Below are positions 48,843 to 61,089 of a DNA stretch of 64,000 bases, piece after piece. The notes below the pieces were generated by a model, which had not been told where the DNA came from, made no database searches, and saw nothing but the letters and a program-made list of their open reading frames with translations. Position 1 is the stretch's first letter; each line of letters starts with the position of its first letter. Source of the stretch: Branchiostoma lanceolatum. Its lineage: Eukaryota > Chordata > Leptocardii > Amphioxiformes > Branchiostomatidae. Both the position numbers and the translations under genes were made by a program. The stretch lies in the NCBI RefSeq assembly GCF_035083965.1, contig NC_089723.1, positions 39,253,193-39,317,192 of the forward strand, written 5' to 3'.

Positions 48843-51800
48843 TCAATAAGATACATAATGTTCATATGCCTTTCTAGCAGGATCTTTGATGGATTTGTGG
48901 ACTTCACTAAACACAGGTAGCCTGTTGGCCTCCCTCTGCTGCCCCATGGTGAAGTGGTGAATCACCTTCTGCCTGTCCTGCTGCTGGTTGTACAGGGTGG
49001 CCAGGTAGTAGTGAACACGTGGCACATAGTCATCACACTCTGGTGCCAGGCTGAGGAAGTGCTCAAACTGTCTGATAGCTTCTGTCTCAGACACTTCCTT
49101 AGACAGCAGGGCTGTGTAGCACATAGTCTCCAAATGGTCCTGTTTGTACATAAGGGAACTAGCCATGGCACACAGGGCTTTGCCTAGAGCAGTCAGATCA
49201 CTCCCCTTGAAAAGTTTTGATATCATTGTAGACTGAGGGCTTGCCATCCATATGGCCACACCCAGGTAGCAGTAGATGTGGTGCAGGTGTTGGTACAGCC
49301 AGTCTCCTGGTCCGTGCTGTAAGATGGCAGCAACCACCTGCTGCAGGGTCTGCACCCGGCTGTCTCCATTTGGCAGCTGTAGGGCCGTCAGCAGCAGACA
49401 GGTGCTGTCCGTGGGGTCGGCTTGCAGTTGGGAGGTCACTAGCTGTTTCAGTTGGGCTTTACTCAGGTTCAGCCATGACTGGTCATACAGTACTGTACTT
49501 GTGGAACTTGGTGTTACCATGTCACGCTGCATGAACCCCAGTACCAAGGCCTTCACTCCCCCCAGGTCTTTGTACCCACTGTTCGTCAGGATTTTTGCTC
49601 CTTCTTCCCAGGACCTGTGGGCCTTGATCTCACGTTGTGCTGTTGGAGAGTCCTGGTGTTTCTGTAGCCTGGCTCTTTTCCCCTTCAGTGGCCCCTCTTC
49701 CACCTCTCCAGCTGAAGCGATGGACATGGCTGCTACAGACGACACGTCTTCAGGCAGGCCGGAGTCTCCTTCTGTGGTCACGCTGGGCGGCACTGACTGG
49801 AAATAATAAAGATATCTTCAATGCCACACCTTCCATGCAACCAGAGTTTTGATGGAAAGGAAGGCCTTTTGTTGGGAGTCAAATACGTCTGCACCTACCA
49901 TTTCCCCCTATTTTCCCCGACCCACAGTGATGACACCCTTACTTCTATCAGTATTACTCCTACTTGTCTCCAACATCCACTACCACTACAGACTCTGTAC
50001 TCTTTTCCTTTTCCTTTTCCCATCTGCTTTTATGTCTCTATCCTCATTTGCATACCCCTAGCTAAGTTACTTACTAGTACATCTATTGTCCATCTATTAT
50101 GGCAAGTATGCCACTCACGAATAGGACTGTTCAGCCATCAGAGGGCCTGCCCTTCCCACTAATCCTCGACGACGGGGAATGAGCCATCAGTCCATCTGAT
50201 TGGCTAGCCCAAAAATGTTAGTAAATATGCAAAAAAAGTATGCAATTAAAGTCCAGTGTCAGCATACCTGTTTCCCCAGCCTCCCTGTCCACTCCCATCT
50301 CTCCTCCTCCATCCCTGCTGCCTCCTCGTCCTCTTGTCCCTCCTCTTCAGCAAACCACCACCCCTCCATCCCCACTTGGATGGGTCCGGTCCAGCCGATC
50401 CTCTGCAGCTCATCCTCCAGCAGCAGCTGCAGACAGGTGCGGTCGCTCCCCTGGTCGATCCTCTCGTTTAAGGAGCGCATCACCCAGTAGCCAGCCTGGG
50501 GAAATGGCAGTTAGGCAGCAGGGAGAAGGTTGATAGAAGTATTCAATCACTTTAATGTGGTTTGCATTCTGTAAAGATACATTAATATTCTGTAAAGATA
50601 TATTAATATTTACAAATCTTTATATCCCATTTTCTATTCCTACAATATTTTCATCACTCAGATTAATAAGTTAAATGTCCCTTGCCATCGGTTGAACCCC
50701 CCCTAAAAGGCTAAAAGGTCGGCAGGTTTTTGCTAAGGTTGGTCAGGTAACAGGAAACTCTACATTTTTTCCTTAGCCTTACTGCTCCTTCAATGAAACT
50801 TTCCTGTTTCCTATGTATACATTTTTCTCCGAGCTAAGTCAATTTATTGTTTCCATCCCAATGAAGTATTTGTGCCGTCTAGCTGATATTTTTTGTGTGT
50901 GTCTTTGGTTTCCTGACTTTCAAAACGCTGTGATTAAAAGGGGTGAAGTTTGCCATCTCTGGTTGCCTTGTTGGAATGCTAATTTCAACCATGAATTTCT
51001 TGACTTGTGTATAATCACATTGAAACTGCATGTACATGATCATATTTCAATAAATCATTGGTGAAAACAATCAACTGATAACTTCCATTAACATGAATCC
51101 TCTGCGATACATAAATCCGCCACTTTGCAAATCAGTGGGTTTGAGAGATCTCTAGTGCAGCACCCCCCGGTATGCACAGTGTAGATATACAGGACTACAT
51201 TATACTGGGGGACGTTGGGTTGGAGATCTGTTCGGATGTATCTTTTCAGGGTGACGGAATTATGTACCCTGGTGGAATTATGTTAGTAGATGTTAAAAGT
51301 GTTGTATTTTGTTGCGTCTTACCAGTGTAAGGAACTTGACCTGCACCAGAAGCCACCCTTCCTCTATCTGCTGTACTTGGACATGCCCTTCTCGGTCCAC
51401 CACCCTGTGAATGGCATTGCCCGTTGGTTGCTTGTTGACCATGTAGAAAGCTGCCAGGGTTGTAACTCCTGTAGTCACGCCTGCAGCCACACCAGCTCCC
51501 ACCACGCCTACAGGGGACTCTGCAACCTTGATAGGGACAAGGTGGTACTGTGGTTAGGGTTGTTGACAGAATCTAAAGGTTCTGGATTCGATACCCAGCA
51601 CCAGCAGGCTCCAATGTTGTGCCCTTATTAGGAAAGGCACTCTACACCTATTTCCTTCCTTAACTTCTGAAAATGAGTTCCTAGCTTTGGTTACAGAATC
51701 TGATGTCCTCTTGGATGAGACGTAAAGCTGGAGGCCCCGTATTTGAGGAGAGTCACAACTCCAGCATGTTAAATATCCCACCACACTTACTGAAAAGAGT

Positions 51801-52182
51801 AGGGTTCCATCCCGGTGTGAGTGGATCAAACCTTAATTTATATTACAGTCTGGTCTTATGCAGCTTGCACCTACTTTACAAAGCTGATGTGTTATGTCTA
51901 AAGGCAGCTTACTCTTTATGCAAAACAAACAAACAAGCAAACCTTGCTGGCTTCAGAAGAAGCTGCAGCAGATGCTCCAGCCACAAGTCCTCCCAAGAGG
52001 CCTCCTGCTGCGAGGGCCGGGCTCTGGATCCGGATGGTCGCTCCACCAAAAACGCCCCTTACTTTCCCTACAGACATTTGCAGGGCTGGCGGCTGGGCCT
52101 GGTAACCTTGTCCTGGAACCTCGGGTGCTTGTTGGCCTGCCTGTATATGTGTTCCAGTGTTTCCATAATAAGACTGCAACAT
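48843..52182 (-). CDS. array copy 4: four-exon member, near-twin of copy 1
   Basis: Exons B 52182-51943, C 51526-51323, D 50495-50268, E 49796-48843, all phase 0, give 541 aa. Like copy 1 it lacks exon A and starts MLQSYYGNTGTH from former spacer DNA. The exon C acceptor reads TATCAAG|GTTGCAGAG, giving VAESP instead of VSESP (also in copy 6). The Glu tract of D is four codons shorter than in copy 1. E ends ARKAYEHYVSY. The whole unit including introns is a close copy of copy 1, apart from a deletion of about 90 bp just upstream of exon D. The start lies only 391 bp downstream of the copy 5 stop, so independent transcription is uncertain. Confidence 0.75.
51537..51830 (+). repeat. tRNA-derived SINE in B-C intron, copy 4
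   Basis: Near-identical to the SINE of copy 1 (36924), as expected if the whole unit was duplicated after insertion. Confidence 0.7.
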
Positions 52183-52572
52183 ATTGAACACAAGTAATTT
52201 GTGTTAGGTGGAACATTAACAAATACAAATCATACAAATAAGAGCCCAATTTGCATCATTAATGCAAAAATGCCATAATTCCATAGTGGTAAATGATGGG
52301 AATTTCATACTTGTGTATTTATTTATTATATTAGATACATAATCTGTATACATGCAGCAGGTATAACCTCCCTATGGATAGTCCAGGCTGAGGACAAATG
52401 GCTGTGATATTTTTAAGTTGGTTAAAGGTGAACATCCACATGCATAGATTATGTAAATGTGCAAGTCATTTGCATGATAAGTAGTGACATGTTAAAATGG
52501 AAGTCTGACAAAGGTTAGGCCTACAAGACTTTCACTCATACAATATGTGATTTGGGAAGACAAGACCATCAA

Positions 52573-55500
52573 TTACATGTAAGACAGATAATGTTCATAT
52601 ACCTTTCTAGCAGGGTCTTTGATAGATCTGTGGACCTCAACAAACCCAGGTAGCCTGTTGGCCTCCCTCTGCTGCCCCCTGGTGAAGTGGTGGATCACCT
52701 TCTGCCTGTCCTTCTGCTGGTTGTACAGGGTGGCTAGGTAGTAGTGAGCATATGGCACATAGCCATCACACTCTGGTGCCAGGCTGAGGAAGTGCTCCAA
52801 CTGTCTGATGGCTTCTGTCTCAGACACTTCCTTAGACAGTTCGGCTGTGGCGTACACAGTCTCCAAATGGTCCTGTTTGTACATAAGGGAACTAGCCATG
52901 GCGGACAGGACTTTGGCTAGAGCAGACAGATTTGTTGTTGGTAGGTTACTCCCCTTGAAAAGCTTTGATATCATAGTAGTAGTAGACTGAGGGCTTGCCT
53001 TCCATATGGCCCACCCCAGGTAGCAGTAGATGTGGTGCAGGTGTTGGTACAGCCAGTCTCGTTGTCCGTGCTGTAGGATGGCAGCAACCACCTGCTGCAG
53101 GGTCTGCACCCGGCTGTCTCCATATGGCAGCTGTAGGGCTGTCAGCAGCAGACAGGTGCTGTCTGTGGGGTCGATTTGCAGCTGGGAGGTCATTAGCTGT
53201 TTCAGTTGGGCTTTATTCAGGTTCAACCATGACTGTCCATACAGTACTTTACTTGTGTGACTTGGTTCTACCATGGTGTGCTGCATGAATCCCAGTACCA
53301 AGGCCTTCACTCCCCCCAAGTCTTTGTACCTACTTCTGGTCAGGATGTCTGCTCCTTCCTCCCAGGACCTAAAGGCCTTGATCTCACGTTGTGCTGTTGG
53401 AGAGCCTTTGTGTTTCTGTAGCCTGGCTCTTTTCCCCTTGAGTGTCCTCTGTTCCACCTCTGAAGAGATGGGCATGGCTGCTACAGAGTCCTGGAGCTTC
53501 TGTAGCCTGTTTCCGAGCTGTTTGAGTGGCCCCTCCTCCACCTCTCCAGCTGAAGCGATGGACATGGCTGCTACAGACGACACGTCTTCAGGCAGGCCAG
53601 AGTCTCCCTCTGTAGTCTCGCTAGGTGGTACGGACTGTAAATACGTAGTGAAATATTTTTAATGGCACATCCATATACCATGCACCCAGACATGTGATGG
53701 AGAGAGAGAGGAGTGTGGAAAAAAACCCATTCCAGTATCAGGGTGCAAGACAGTGCTTTCATAGAGCTTTAACTAGAGGGTAAGGAGTCAAATACCATAT
53801 CCCCACCCCTATCATCGAAGTTCATCAGAAAATTTTGTATTTAGGTGTCACAGAGGCTTTACCAAATTGTCAGTTAGTAAGCATGCAAAGAATATGCAGT
53901 TAAAGCCTGTCAGCATACCTGTTTCCCCAGCCTCCCTGCCCACTCCCATCTCTCCTCCTCCTCTTCCTCCTCCTCTTGCTGTCCCTCCTCCTCAGCAAAC
54001 CACCATCCCTCCATCCCCACTTGCATGGGTCCGGTCCAGCCAATCCTCTGCAGCTCATCCTCCAGCAGCAGCTGCAGACAGGTGCGATCGCTCCCCCGGT
54101 CGATCCTCTCGTTTAAGGAGCGCATCACCCAGTAGCCAGCCTGGGGACACAGGGAATAGACATAAAAGACTAGTTGATAGCAGTGTTTGAACACTTTAAG
54201 GCCTATGAAAAAAATGTTGTTTCCGGTTACCTGACCGACCCTAGCAAAAGCCTGCCAAGCCTAGCCTTTATTGGTCGACCGCTGTCGAGGTACATAAAAT
54301 TTTTGATCTGACCTCTGAGTAATGGTGATTCAAAACAGAATCCAACAAGTGTTGCATACTTTCTTGCAGAATTCCTGTATTTCATGCTTTGTTAACAGAA
54401 TAAGGCTTCATGTGAGTTTGACCAGTAGAAATGTGTACAGTGTAGTAAATATTGTACTTCTTTGTTGAATTTATTGATATACATGTACTTGTGCTTGTAC
54501 AATGTATTCTGTTAATACGATATGATGTTGGAAATGCCTGGTGCCTTCCAGCTTTGCCATGTTAAACTACCTACCAAGTACCAACCCAAAATTTTTCAGT
54601 ACCGTAACAAGAAACACAACATTTTTTTCCTTAGGCCTTAAATGTGGGCACATGGTTTGATATGGTACATTGAAATTCTTCCATTTTGCTGTGTCTTACC
54701 AGTGTCAGAAACTTGACCTGCACAAGAAGCGACCCTTCCTGGAACCCCTCGACTTGGATATGCCCCGGCCGTTCCACCGCCCTGCGGATGGCCTCCTCCG
54801 TTTGTTGCTTGTTGCTCATGTAGAAAGCTGCCAGGGTCGTAACTCCTGTAGCCACACCTGCCGCCAGACCTGCTCCCACCACTCCTGCAGCAGACTCTGA
54901 AACCTGGATAGGGGCAAGGTGGTCTTGTGGTTAGGATTGCTGAATTTAGAGTCTAAAGGTGGTGGGTTCAAATCCCATGCAGGCCCCAATGTTGTGCACT
55001 TGGGAAGGGTACTTAACATGGCTTTCCTTACTTCACTCACTAGACAGGTGCAAATGAGTGCCTAGCTTCAGTTGGCTGTCCAAGTTTCCCTCCCTAAACT
55101 CAGAAAAGCCTTGAACCAATTAGTTGGAGCAGTGCCACATTGATGCTGTTTTCTGCCACGGCAATTATCTAGTGGTCATACTCTATCTTTAGATAGGATA
55201 CAAGAAACCTCCTTGGATAAACCCCTGTACCCACTGGTCATTGTTAGGAGGCATCTCCAATTGCTGTGGACTGTGCTGCACTGATGCCATTTCCTGTCAC
55301 GGTAATTAGGCCTGGTCCACATATATAGATTGAGCTAGAAGTCATCTGTGTGCTTAGACTGAGGATGGATCTTTTGTGTGACTGGCTCTATGCAGTGGAA
55401 GGAGATCAGACTTTGCTACAGTTTTAGGAGCCAGAATGATAAATGATGATTGATGGTCATAACATTAAGGCAGAATTGATGCAATTGATGCAAAATTGCC

Positions 55501-56802
55501 CAGGGATCTGGACTGAGATGACATCAATGCCCAAAATGCTTGGTTAGTCTGGCATCAATGCCAGGCCTGTCCAGCACTACAAACCACTTTTGCAAGGGAC
55601 TCACAGTCTGGTTTGATATAGCTTGTACTTACAGTCATACCTGCCCAAGTGACCACCTTTTCAAGCTGACCCATGACGATCACTTTTTCTTGGTTCTGAA
55701 AATCTTTCCCATAGACGCAAGCATTAAGAGGCCTGCCCATGACTACCACCTGTCCAACCACGACCGCGACTGGCTTGAATTGGGACCGCACAGAGTCCAA
55801 AACGACTGCTTTTCACCTGTCCCCTGGGTGGTCATCTTGGGCAGGTGTGACGTACATAACTTGTGTGTTATGCCTAAAGGCAGTTCACAGGTTTACAAAA
55901 GAAACACAAACAAACCTTGCTGGCAGCAAATGCAGCTGCAGCAGATGCTCCGGCCACAAGTCCTCCCACGAGGCCTCCTGCTGCAAGGGCTGGGCTCTGG
56001 ATCCGGATGGTTGCTCCGCCGAAAACACCTCCTACCTGGCCTACAGACATCTGCAGAGCTGGCGGCTGCCCAGCAGTGTTTGCAGCTGCTGGGCCTACGT
56101 ATGGGATGTTTTGGTGCCCAGCTGGTTGGGGAGCCACAGGGAAGCCCTGATACGGGGGTATCCCTGCTGGAGCGCCGTAGCCCTGCTGACCAGGGTGGTA
56201 CATCATGGGTACTGCCTGCTGAGGAAACTGTTGCATCTGTTGTGGGACCTGCACCTGGTAGCCTTGTCCAGGTCCAGGTGCTGGTTGGCCTGCCTGTCCA
56301 TGGTGATGGTCCCCAAGCTGCACAGGCTGTAGCCAAAGTTTATTTCACAACAATTTAGGTATAGATTTTACTATGATGTAAGGTAAACTAGTTACATTAA
56401 TGTAGTACAGTCTGCACTTAGGTTCTGTATAGGCTGTACAACAATTTGATAGAAGACTTGTTGTATGTCTACTGCACAGCTACATGATACATCATAGATG
56501 AAAATGCTTATCTTGTTATTTTATTTATGGTTTCTTTTTTTTATGGAGGAATATATAATTATGTATTGTCCTTAACACACATGACATAAGTACATGAAAT
56601 GTCTCTCTAATTTTCTTGGGTATTGTTGCACTGGCCTTGTACTTGATTATGTGCATTATTTCAATCTTCATAAGTAGGACAAAACAGCCCCCCTCCCCAC
56701 CTGTCCAGGCTGCAGGTCTCCTTGTGCCTCCATCTCAGCGTCAGGTGGCGGCAGGTGACCTTGATCTCCTGTTCCTGGTTGCCTTGGTGTCCCGTCAGCC
56801 AT
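52573..56802 (-). CDS. array copy 5: five-exon family member, longest intact copy
   Basis: Exons A 56802-56701, B 56317-55916, C 54903-54700, D 54140-53919, E 53634-52573, all phase 0, give 663 aa. The start MADGTPRQPGTGDQGHLPPP is the family leader. B (35-168) is GHHHG/PGQGYQ/QQMQQFPQQ-rich, then GGVFGGATIRIQ and LVAGASAAAAFAASK. C (169-236) carries GAGLAAGVATGVTTLAAFYM. D (237-310) has the shortest Glu tract. E (311-663) is about 30 codons longer than in most copies because the segment beginning SVAAM is duplicated at its start. It ends PARKVYEHYLSYM. All exons are open with good splice sites, so I expect a functional gene. Molecular role unknown; membrane hairpin plus TPR-like domain is inference. 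Confidence 0.82.
54912..55080 (+). repeat. tRNA-derived SINE in B-C intron, copy 5
   Basis: GGCAAGGTGGTCTTGTGGTT and the B-box GGTTCAAATCC, as in copy 3. The following 400 bp (AACCAATTAGTTGGAGCAGT and onward) is also shared with copy 3. Confidence 0.72.
55630..55854 (+). mobile_element. MITE (TACAGTCATACCTG ends) in copy 5 B-C intron
   Basis: Begins TACAGTCATACCTGCCCAAG and ends GTCATCTTGGGCAGGTGTGA with CGTA. Same family as 22192. It is not in the equivalent intron of copies 2, 3 or 6, so it inserted after that unit was copied. Confidence 0.75.
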
Positions 56803-57883
56803 TTTTGTGGAAAAGCTTCACCAGATGCCTCACAAGATTACTTGATGTTTGAAGCAAAATCTTCAGCTGCGCTGTAAGAACCACAGTGGCTGAGTTTGTA
56901 CCTTGACCTGCAAAGTTGTCGATCACATTTTGCCCCACATACAGGACATGGTAGTTAATGTTTAACTTGAAGCTCTTCAGAAAGTTCAGGTGCTTGTAAC
57001 TAGGCAGGTCTATAATCAATGGAAGGTCTAAAATCAATGGAAGAGGCTACTTATTTATGGGGAGGTATTGTGTTTGGTCTGTCCGTGTTTTTTGTATATT
57101 TTCTATATTCTCTGTGACAGGAAGTGATCAATGGATGCAAATAATGTTAATCAAAACCTTATTTGCATGATTAATGAACTACAATTAAAGAAATATTTCA
57201 AGGAGGTATGATGAGATCTTCAAACTTTTATTTGTTCTTATTTTATCTAAGATTTGTAATATTGCAAATGCAGAGATTTTTGTGATGCCCTCTTCACTGT
57301 GAACTTAAAACCATTGGAAACATTTTTGTTCTGTCTTCTGCCCGCCTGCCTGGCCATGTCTAAGCGCTACATGTATGTACTATACATGGTACAGTGTTAC
57401 GATGTGTTGGAGGCACCTGTTACGGTGCAGACGCACAAATACTGACAGTTGAACACAATTGAACACAGTACCGATCTTTGAACATTGAATACATACTCAT
57501 TAGAAATTTCAAGCCATGTGAAATAGTTTACTAAGTATTCATTCCTTGAGTATATACAGTGACAATTGATCATGCCAGCACTGTCCTAAGCGACAGTTTT
57601 CTCCTTGCTGGAAAATTAAATCGGCCGTGATATTTGTAAGTTGGCTAAAGGTGAACATCAGCATGCATAGATTATGTAAATGTACAAGTCATTTGCTTAA
57701 TACATTTACAAAATTGTTAAAATGGAAATAGGATAAAGGTTTGGCCTACAGAACTTTCACATACAGTATACAATGCAGTTAATTCATTTGCATGATAAGT
57801 TTACGAAATGTTAAAATGGAAGTCCGACGGGAGGTTTTAAGGCCTATAGGACTTTTACATGTGATTTGGGAAGAGAAGATCAA
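56803..57883. other. array spacer between copies 6 and 5
   Basis: Non-coding. It contains the upstream phrase TTATTTGCATGATTAATGAA with CTACAAT (also before copies 2 and 6) and the block shared with 47375-48842. Confidence 0.5.
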
Positions 57884-60800
57884 TTATGATACATAATGTT
57901 CATATGCTTTTCTAGCAGGGTCTTTGATGGATCTGTAGACCTCACTAAATCCAGGTAGCCTGTTGGTCTCGCACTGCTGCCCCCTGGTGAAGTGGTCGAT
58001 CACCTTCTGCCTGTCCTGCTGCTGGCTGTACAGCCTGGCCAGGTAGTAGTGAACACGTGGCACATAGTCATCACACTCTGGTGCCAGCCTGAGGAAGTGC
58101 TCCCACTGTCTGATAGCTTCTGTCTCAGACACTTTCATAGACAGTAGGGCTGTGTAGCACAATGTCTCCAAATGGTCCTGTTTGTACATAAGGGAACTGG
58201 CCATGGTGGACAGGGCTTTGGCTAGGGAAGACAGGTTTGTTGTTGGGAGGTCACTCCGCTTGAAAAGTTTTGACATCATTGTTTGGTTTGGCTGAGGGCT
58301 TGCCATCCATATGGCCTCACCCAGATAGCAGTAGATGTGGTGTAGGTGTTGGTACAGCCAGTCTCCCGGTCCGTGCTGTAGGATGGCAGCAACCACCTGC
58401 TGCAGGGTCTGCACCCGGCTGTCTCCACATGGCAGCTGTAGAGCTGTCAGCAGCAGACAGGTGCTGTCAGTGGGGTCGACTTGCAGTTGGGAGGTCACTA
58501 GCTGTTTCAGCTGGGCTTTATTGAGGTTCAGCAATGACTGTCCATACAGTACCTTACTTGTGAAACTTGGTGTTACCATGTCACGCTGCATGAACCCCAG
58601 TACCAAGGCCTTCACTCCCCCCAGATCTGTGTACCCACTGTTCGTCAGGATTTTTGCTCCTTCCTCCCAGGACCTGTAGGCCTTGATCTCATGTTGTGCT
58701 GTTGGAGAGTCCTTGTGTTTCTGTAGCGGGGCTCTGAGCCGCTTGAGTGGCCCCTCCTCCAGCTCTTCAGCTGAAGAGATGGACACTGCCGCTACAGACG
58801 ACACGTCTTCAGGTAGGCCCGAGTCTCCTGTTGTCTCGCTGGATGGTACCAACTGAAAATAGTAAAATATCTTCAATGCCATACCCATGCCATGTTCCTA
58901 GTCATGTGATGGCGAGAGAGAGCTTTAACTAGAGGGTGGGGAGTCAAATATGTCGGTGCCTACCATTTCCCCTGATTTTTCCCCAACCCACACCGACAGT
59001 GACAGCCTTATGCCTGTTACTACTTCTTGTCTCCAACATCCCCAGGAACTACAGACTCTGTACTCTTTTCCTTTTCCCATCTGCTTTTATGTCTCTACCC
59101 TCATTTGGATACCCCTAGCAAAGTTACTTACTAGTACTGTAGTCCATCTGATTGGCTAGCCCAAAAATGTTAGTAAATATGTTAAAAAAGTACGCAAGTA
59201 AAGCTCAGTCTCAGCATACCTGTTTCTCCAGCCTCCCTGCCCACTCCCATCTCTCCTTCTCCTCCTCCATCCTTGCTGCCTCCTCCTCCTGTCCCTCCTC
59301 CTCAGCAAACCACCACCCCTCCATCCCCACTTGGATGGGTCCGGTCCAGCCGATCCTCTGCAGCTCATCCTCCAGCAGCAGCTGCAGACAGGTGCGGTCG
59401 CTCCCCCGGTCGATCCTCTCGTTTAAGCTGCGCATCACCCAGTAGCCAGCCTGGGGGAAGAGAAAAGGGAAATATTAAGACTGATAGCAGTGTTTGAACA
59501 CTTAATGTGGGCATATTGTTTGTGTTCTATAAAGAGGAACTAATATTAATAGATATTTATATACCTTTTTCTATTTCTATAATGCTTCCACCACACAGAT
59601 GTCAGATTCTTGCAAGTGTCCCCCCCCCTAAAAAGTTCGGGCCAGAAGGTTTTTACTAAGGTCAGTAGGGTAACTGGAAATGCAACGTTTTTCCTAGGCC
59701 TTACTTCTCCTTTGATGAAAATAACCTGTTTCTTTCATTATTAAAGTTTCATATTTGTTGTGTCTTACCAGTGTTAGAAACTTGACTTGCACGAGAAGCG
59801 ACCCTCCTTCTATCTGCTCTACTTGGATATGTCGCTCTCTCTCCACTGCCCTACGGATGGCTTCGTCCGTTTGTTGCTTGTTACTCATGTAGAAAGCTAC
59901 CAATGTCGTAAGTCCCGTAGCGACACCTGCAGCCAGACCTGCTCCCAACAATACTGTAGGGGACTCTGCAACCTTGATAGGGGCAAGATGGTCTTATGAT
60001 TTATTTAAGGGTTGTTGACTTAGAATTTAGAGCCTAAAGGTGCAAGGTTTAAATCCTTATATCAAGCCCCAATGTTGTGCACTCGGGAAAGGTTTGTTAT
60101 ATCTTAAGGCAGTTTACAGGTCATGCAAAACAAACAAACAAACAAAGAAACAAACAAACAAACCTTGCTGGCTGCGAATGCAGCTGCAGCAGATGCTCCA
60201 GCCACAAGGCCTCCAGCTGCGAGGGCCGGGCTCTGGATCCGGATGGTCGCTCCACCAAAAGCACCGACAGACATCTGCAGAGCTGGCGGCTGCCCAACGT
60301 TTACAGCTGCTGGGCCTGCAGGTGGGACGTCGTGGTGTACGTGTCCAGTTGGCTGGGGAGCCACGGGGAAGCCCTGATATGGATGTGCAGCTGCTGGAGC
60401 GCCATAGCCCTGCTGACCAGGTTGGTACAGCATTGGAGCAGCCTGCTGTGGGACCTGTGGTATCTGCTGAGGGACTGGGTAATTTTGTCCTGGAACCTGG
60501 GGCACTGGTTGCCCTGACAGTCCATGGTGATGGTTACCATGAAGCACAGGCTGAAGCCAAAGTTAAAGTTTATTGCACAACAGTTGTGATAGGTACAATG
60601 TAAGGCAAAGCATTGTTTAAGATTTTGTGCTAATTACATTAATCTATTTCAATCTACACATAGACTCTAGGCTATACAATATTGATTGAAGGCACAATGC
60701 CTTAAATCTCCATGCAAAAAGTGTTGTATGTTTACTATACAGCTGCATGATTTATATGTAGATAATATTAAATACACTTAAGTCATTATTTTATGGTTTC

Positions 60801-61089
60801 ATTTCTGCATGGAGATTTAAGGTATTGGCTAGATATACATGACTTTGTACAGAAACTGTGTCAGGACATGAAATTTCAAACATCTCCCTATTTGTCTTGG
60901 GTAATGTTGCACTAGCCTTGCACTTGATCATGTGCATTTAATTCAGTGATTTCTCTGTTTTAAGTAGGACAAAAATGCCCCCCTCCCCACCTGTCCAGGC
61001 TGCAGGTCTCCTTGTTCCATCTCAGCATCAGGTGGGGGATGTTGACCTTGGTCACCTGTTCCCGGTTGCCTTGGTGTCCCTTCAGCCAT
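57884..61089 (-). CDS. array copy 6: five-exon family member, shifted exon B acceptor
   Basis: Exons A 61089-60991, B 60550-60164, C 59972-59769, D 59450-59220, E 58852-57884, all phase 0, give 629 aa. Leader MAEGTPRQPGTGDQGQHPPP. The acceptor used for B in other copies (GTGCAG|) has become GTGCTT here. The next upstream AG (GGCTTCAG|CCTGTGC) keeps the frame and adds three residues, so B starts PVLHGNHHHG. Then come a PQQIPQVPQQ-rich part, a shorter GAFGGATIRIQ and the Ala-rich segment. E starts LVPSSETTGDSG and ends ARKAYEHYVS. Open throughout; probably functional. Confidence 0.8.
59981..60105 (+). repeat. truncated SINE in B-C intron, copy 6
   Basis: GGGGCAAGATGGTCTTATG, TAGAGCCTAAAGGTGCAAGG and CCAATGTTGTGCACTCGGGA: head only, the same truncation as copy 2. 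Confidence 0.6.

Noticed and set aside
55540..56358. 272-aa plus-strand ORF
   Set aside because: It runs through a MITE and then antisense to exon B of copy 5; composition mirrors the exon and there is no matching ORF in the other copies.
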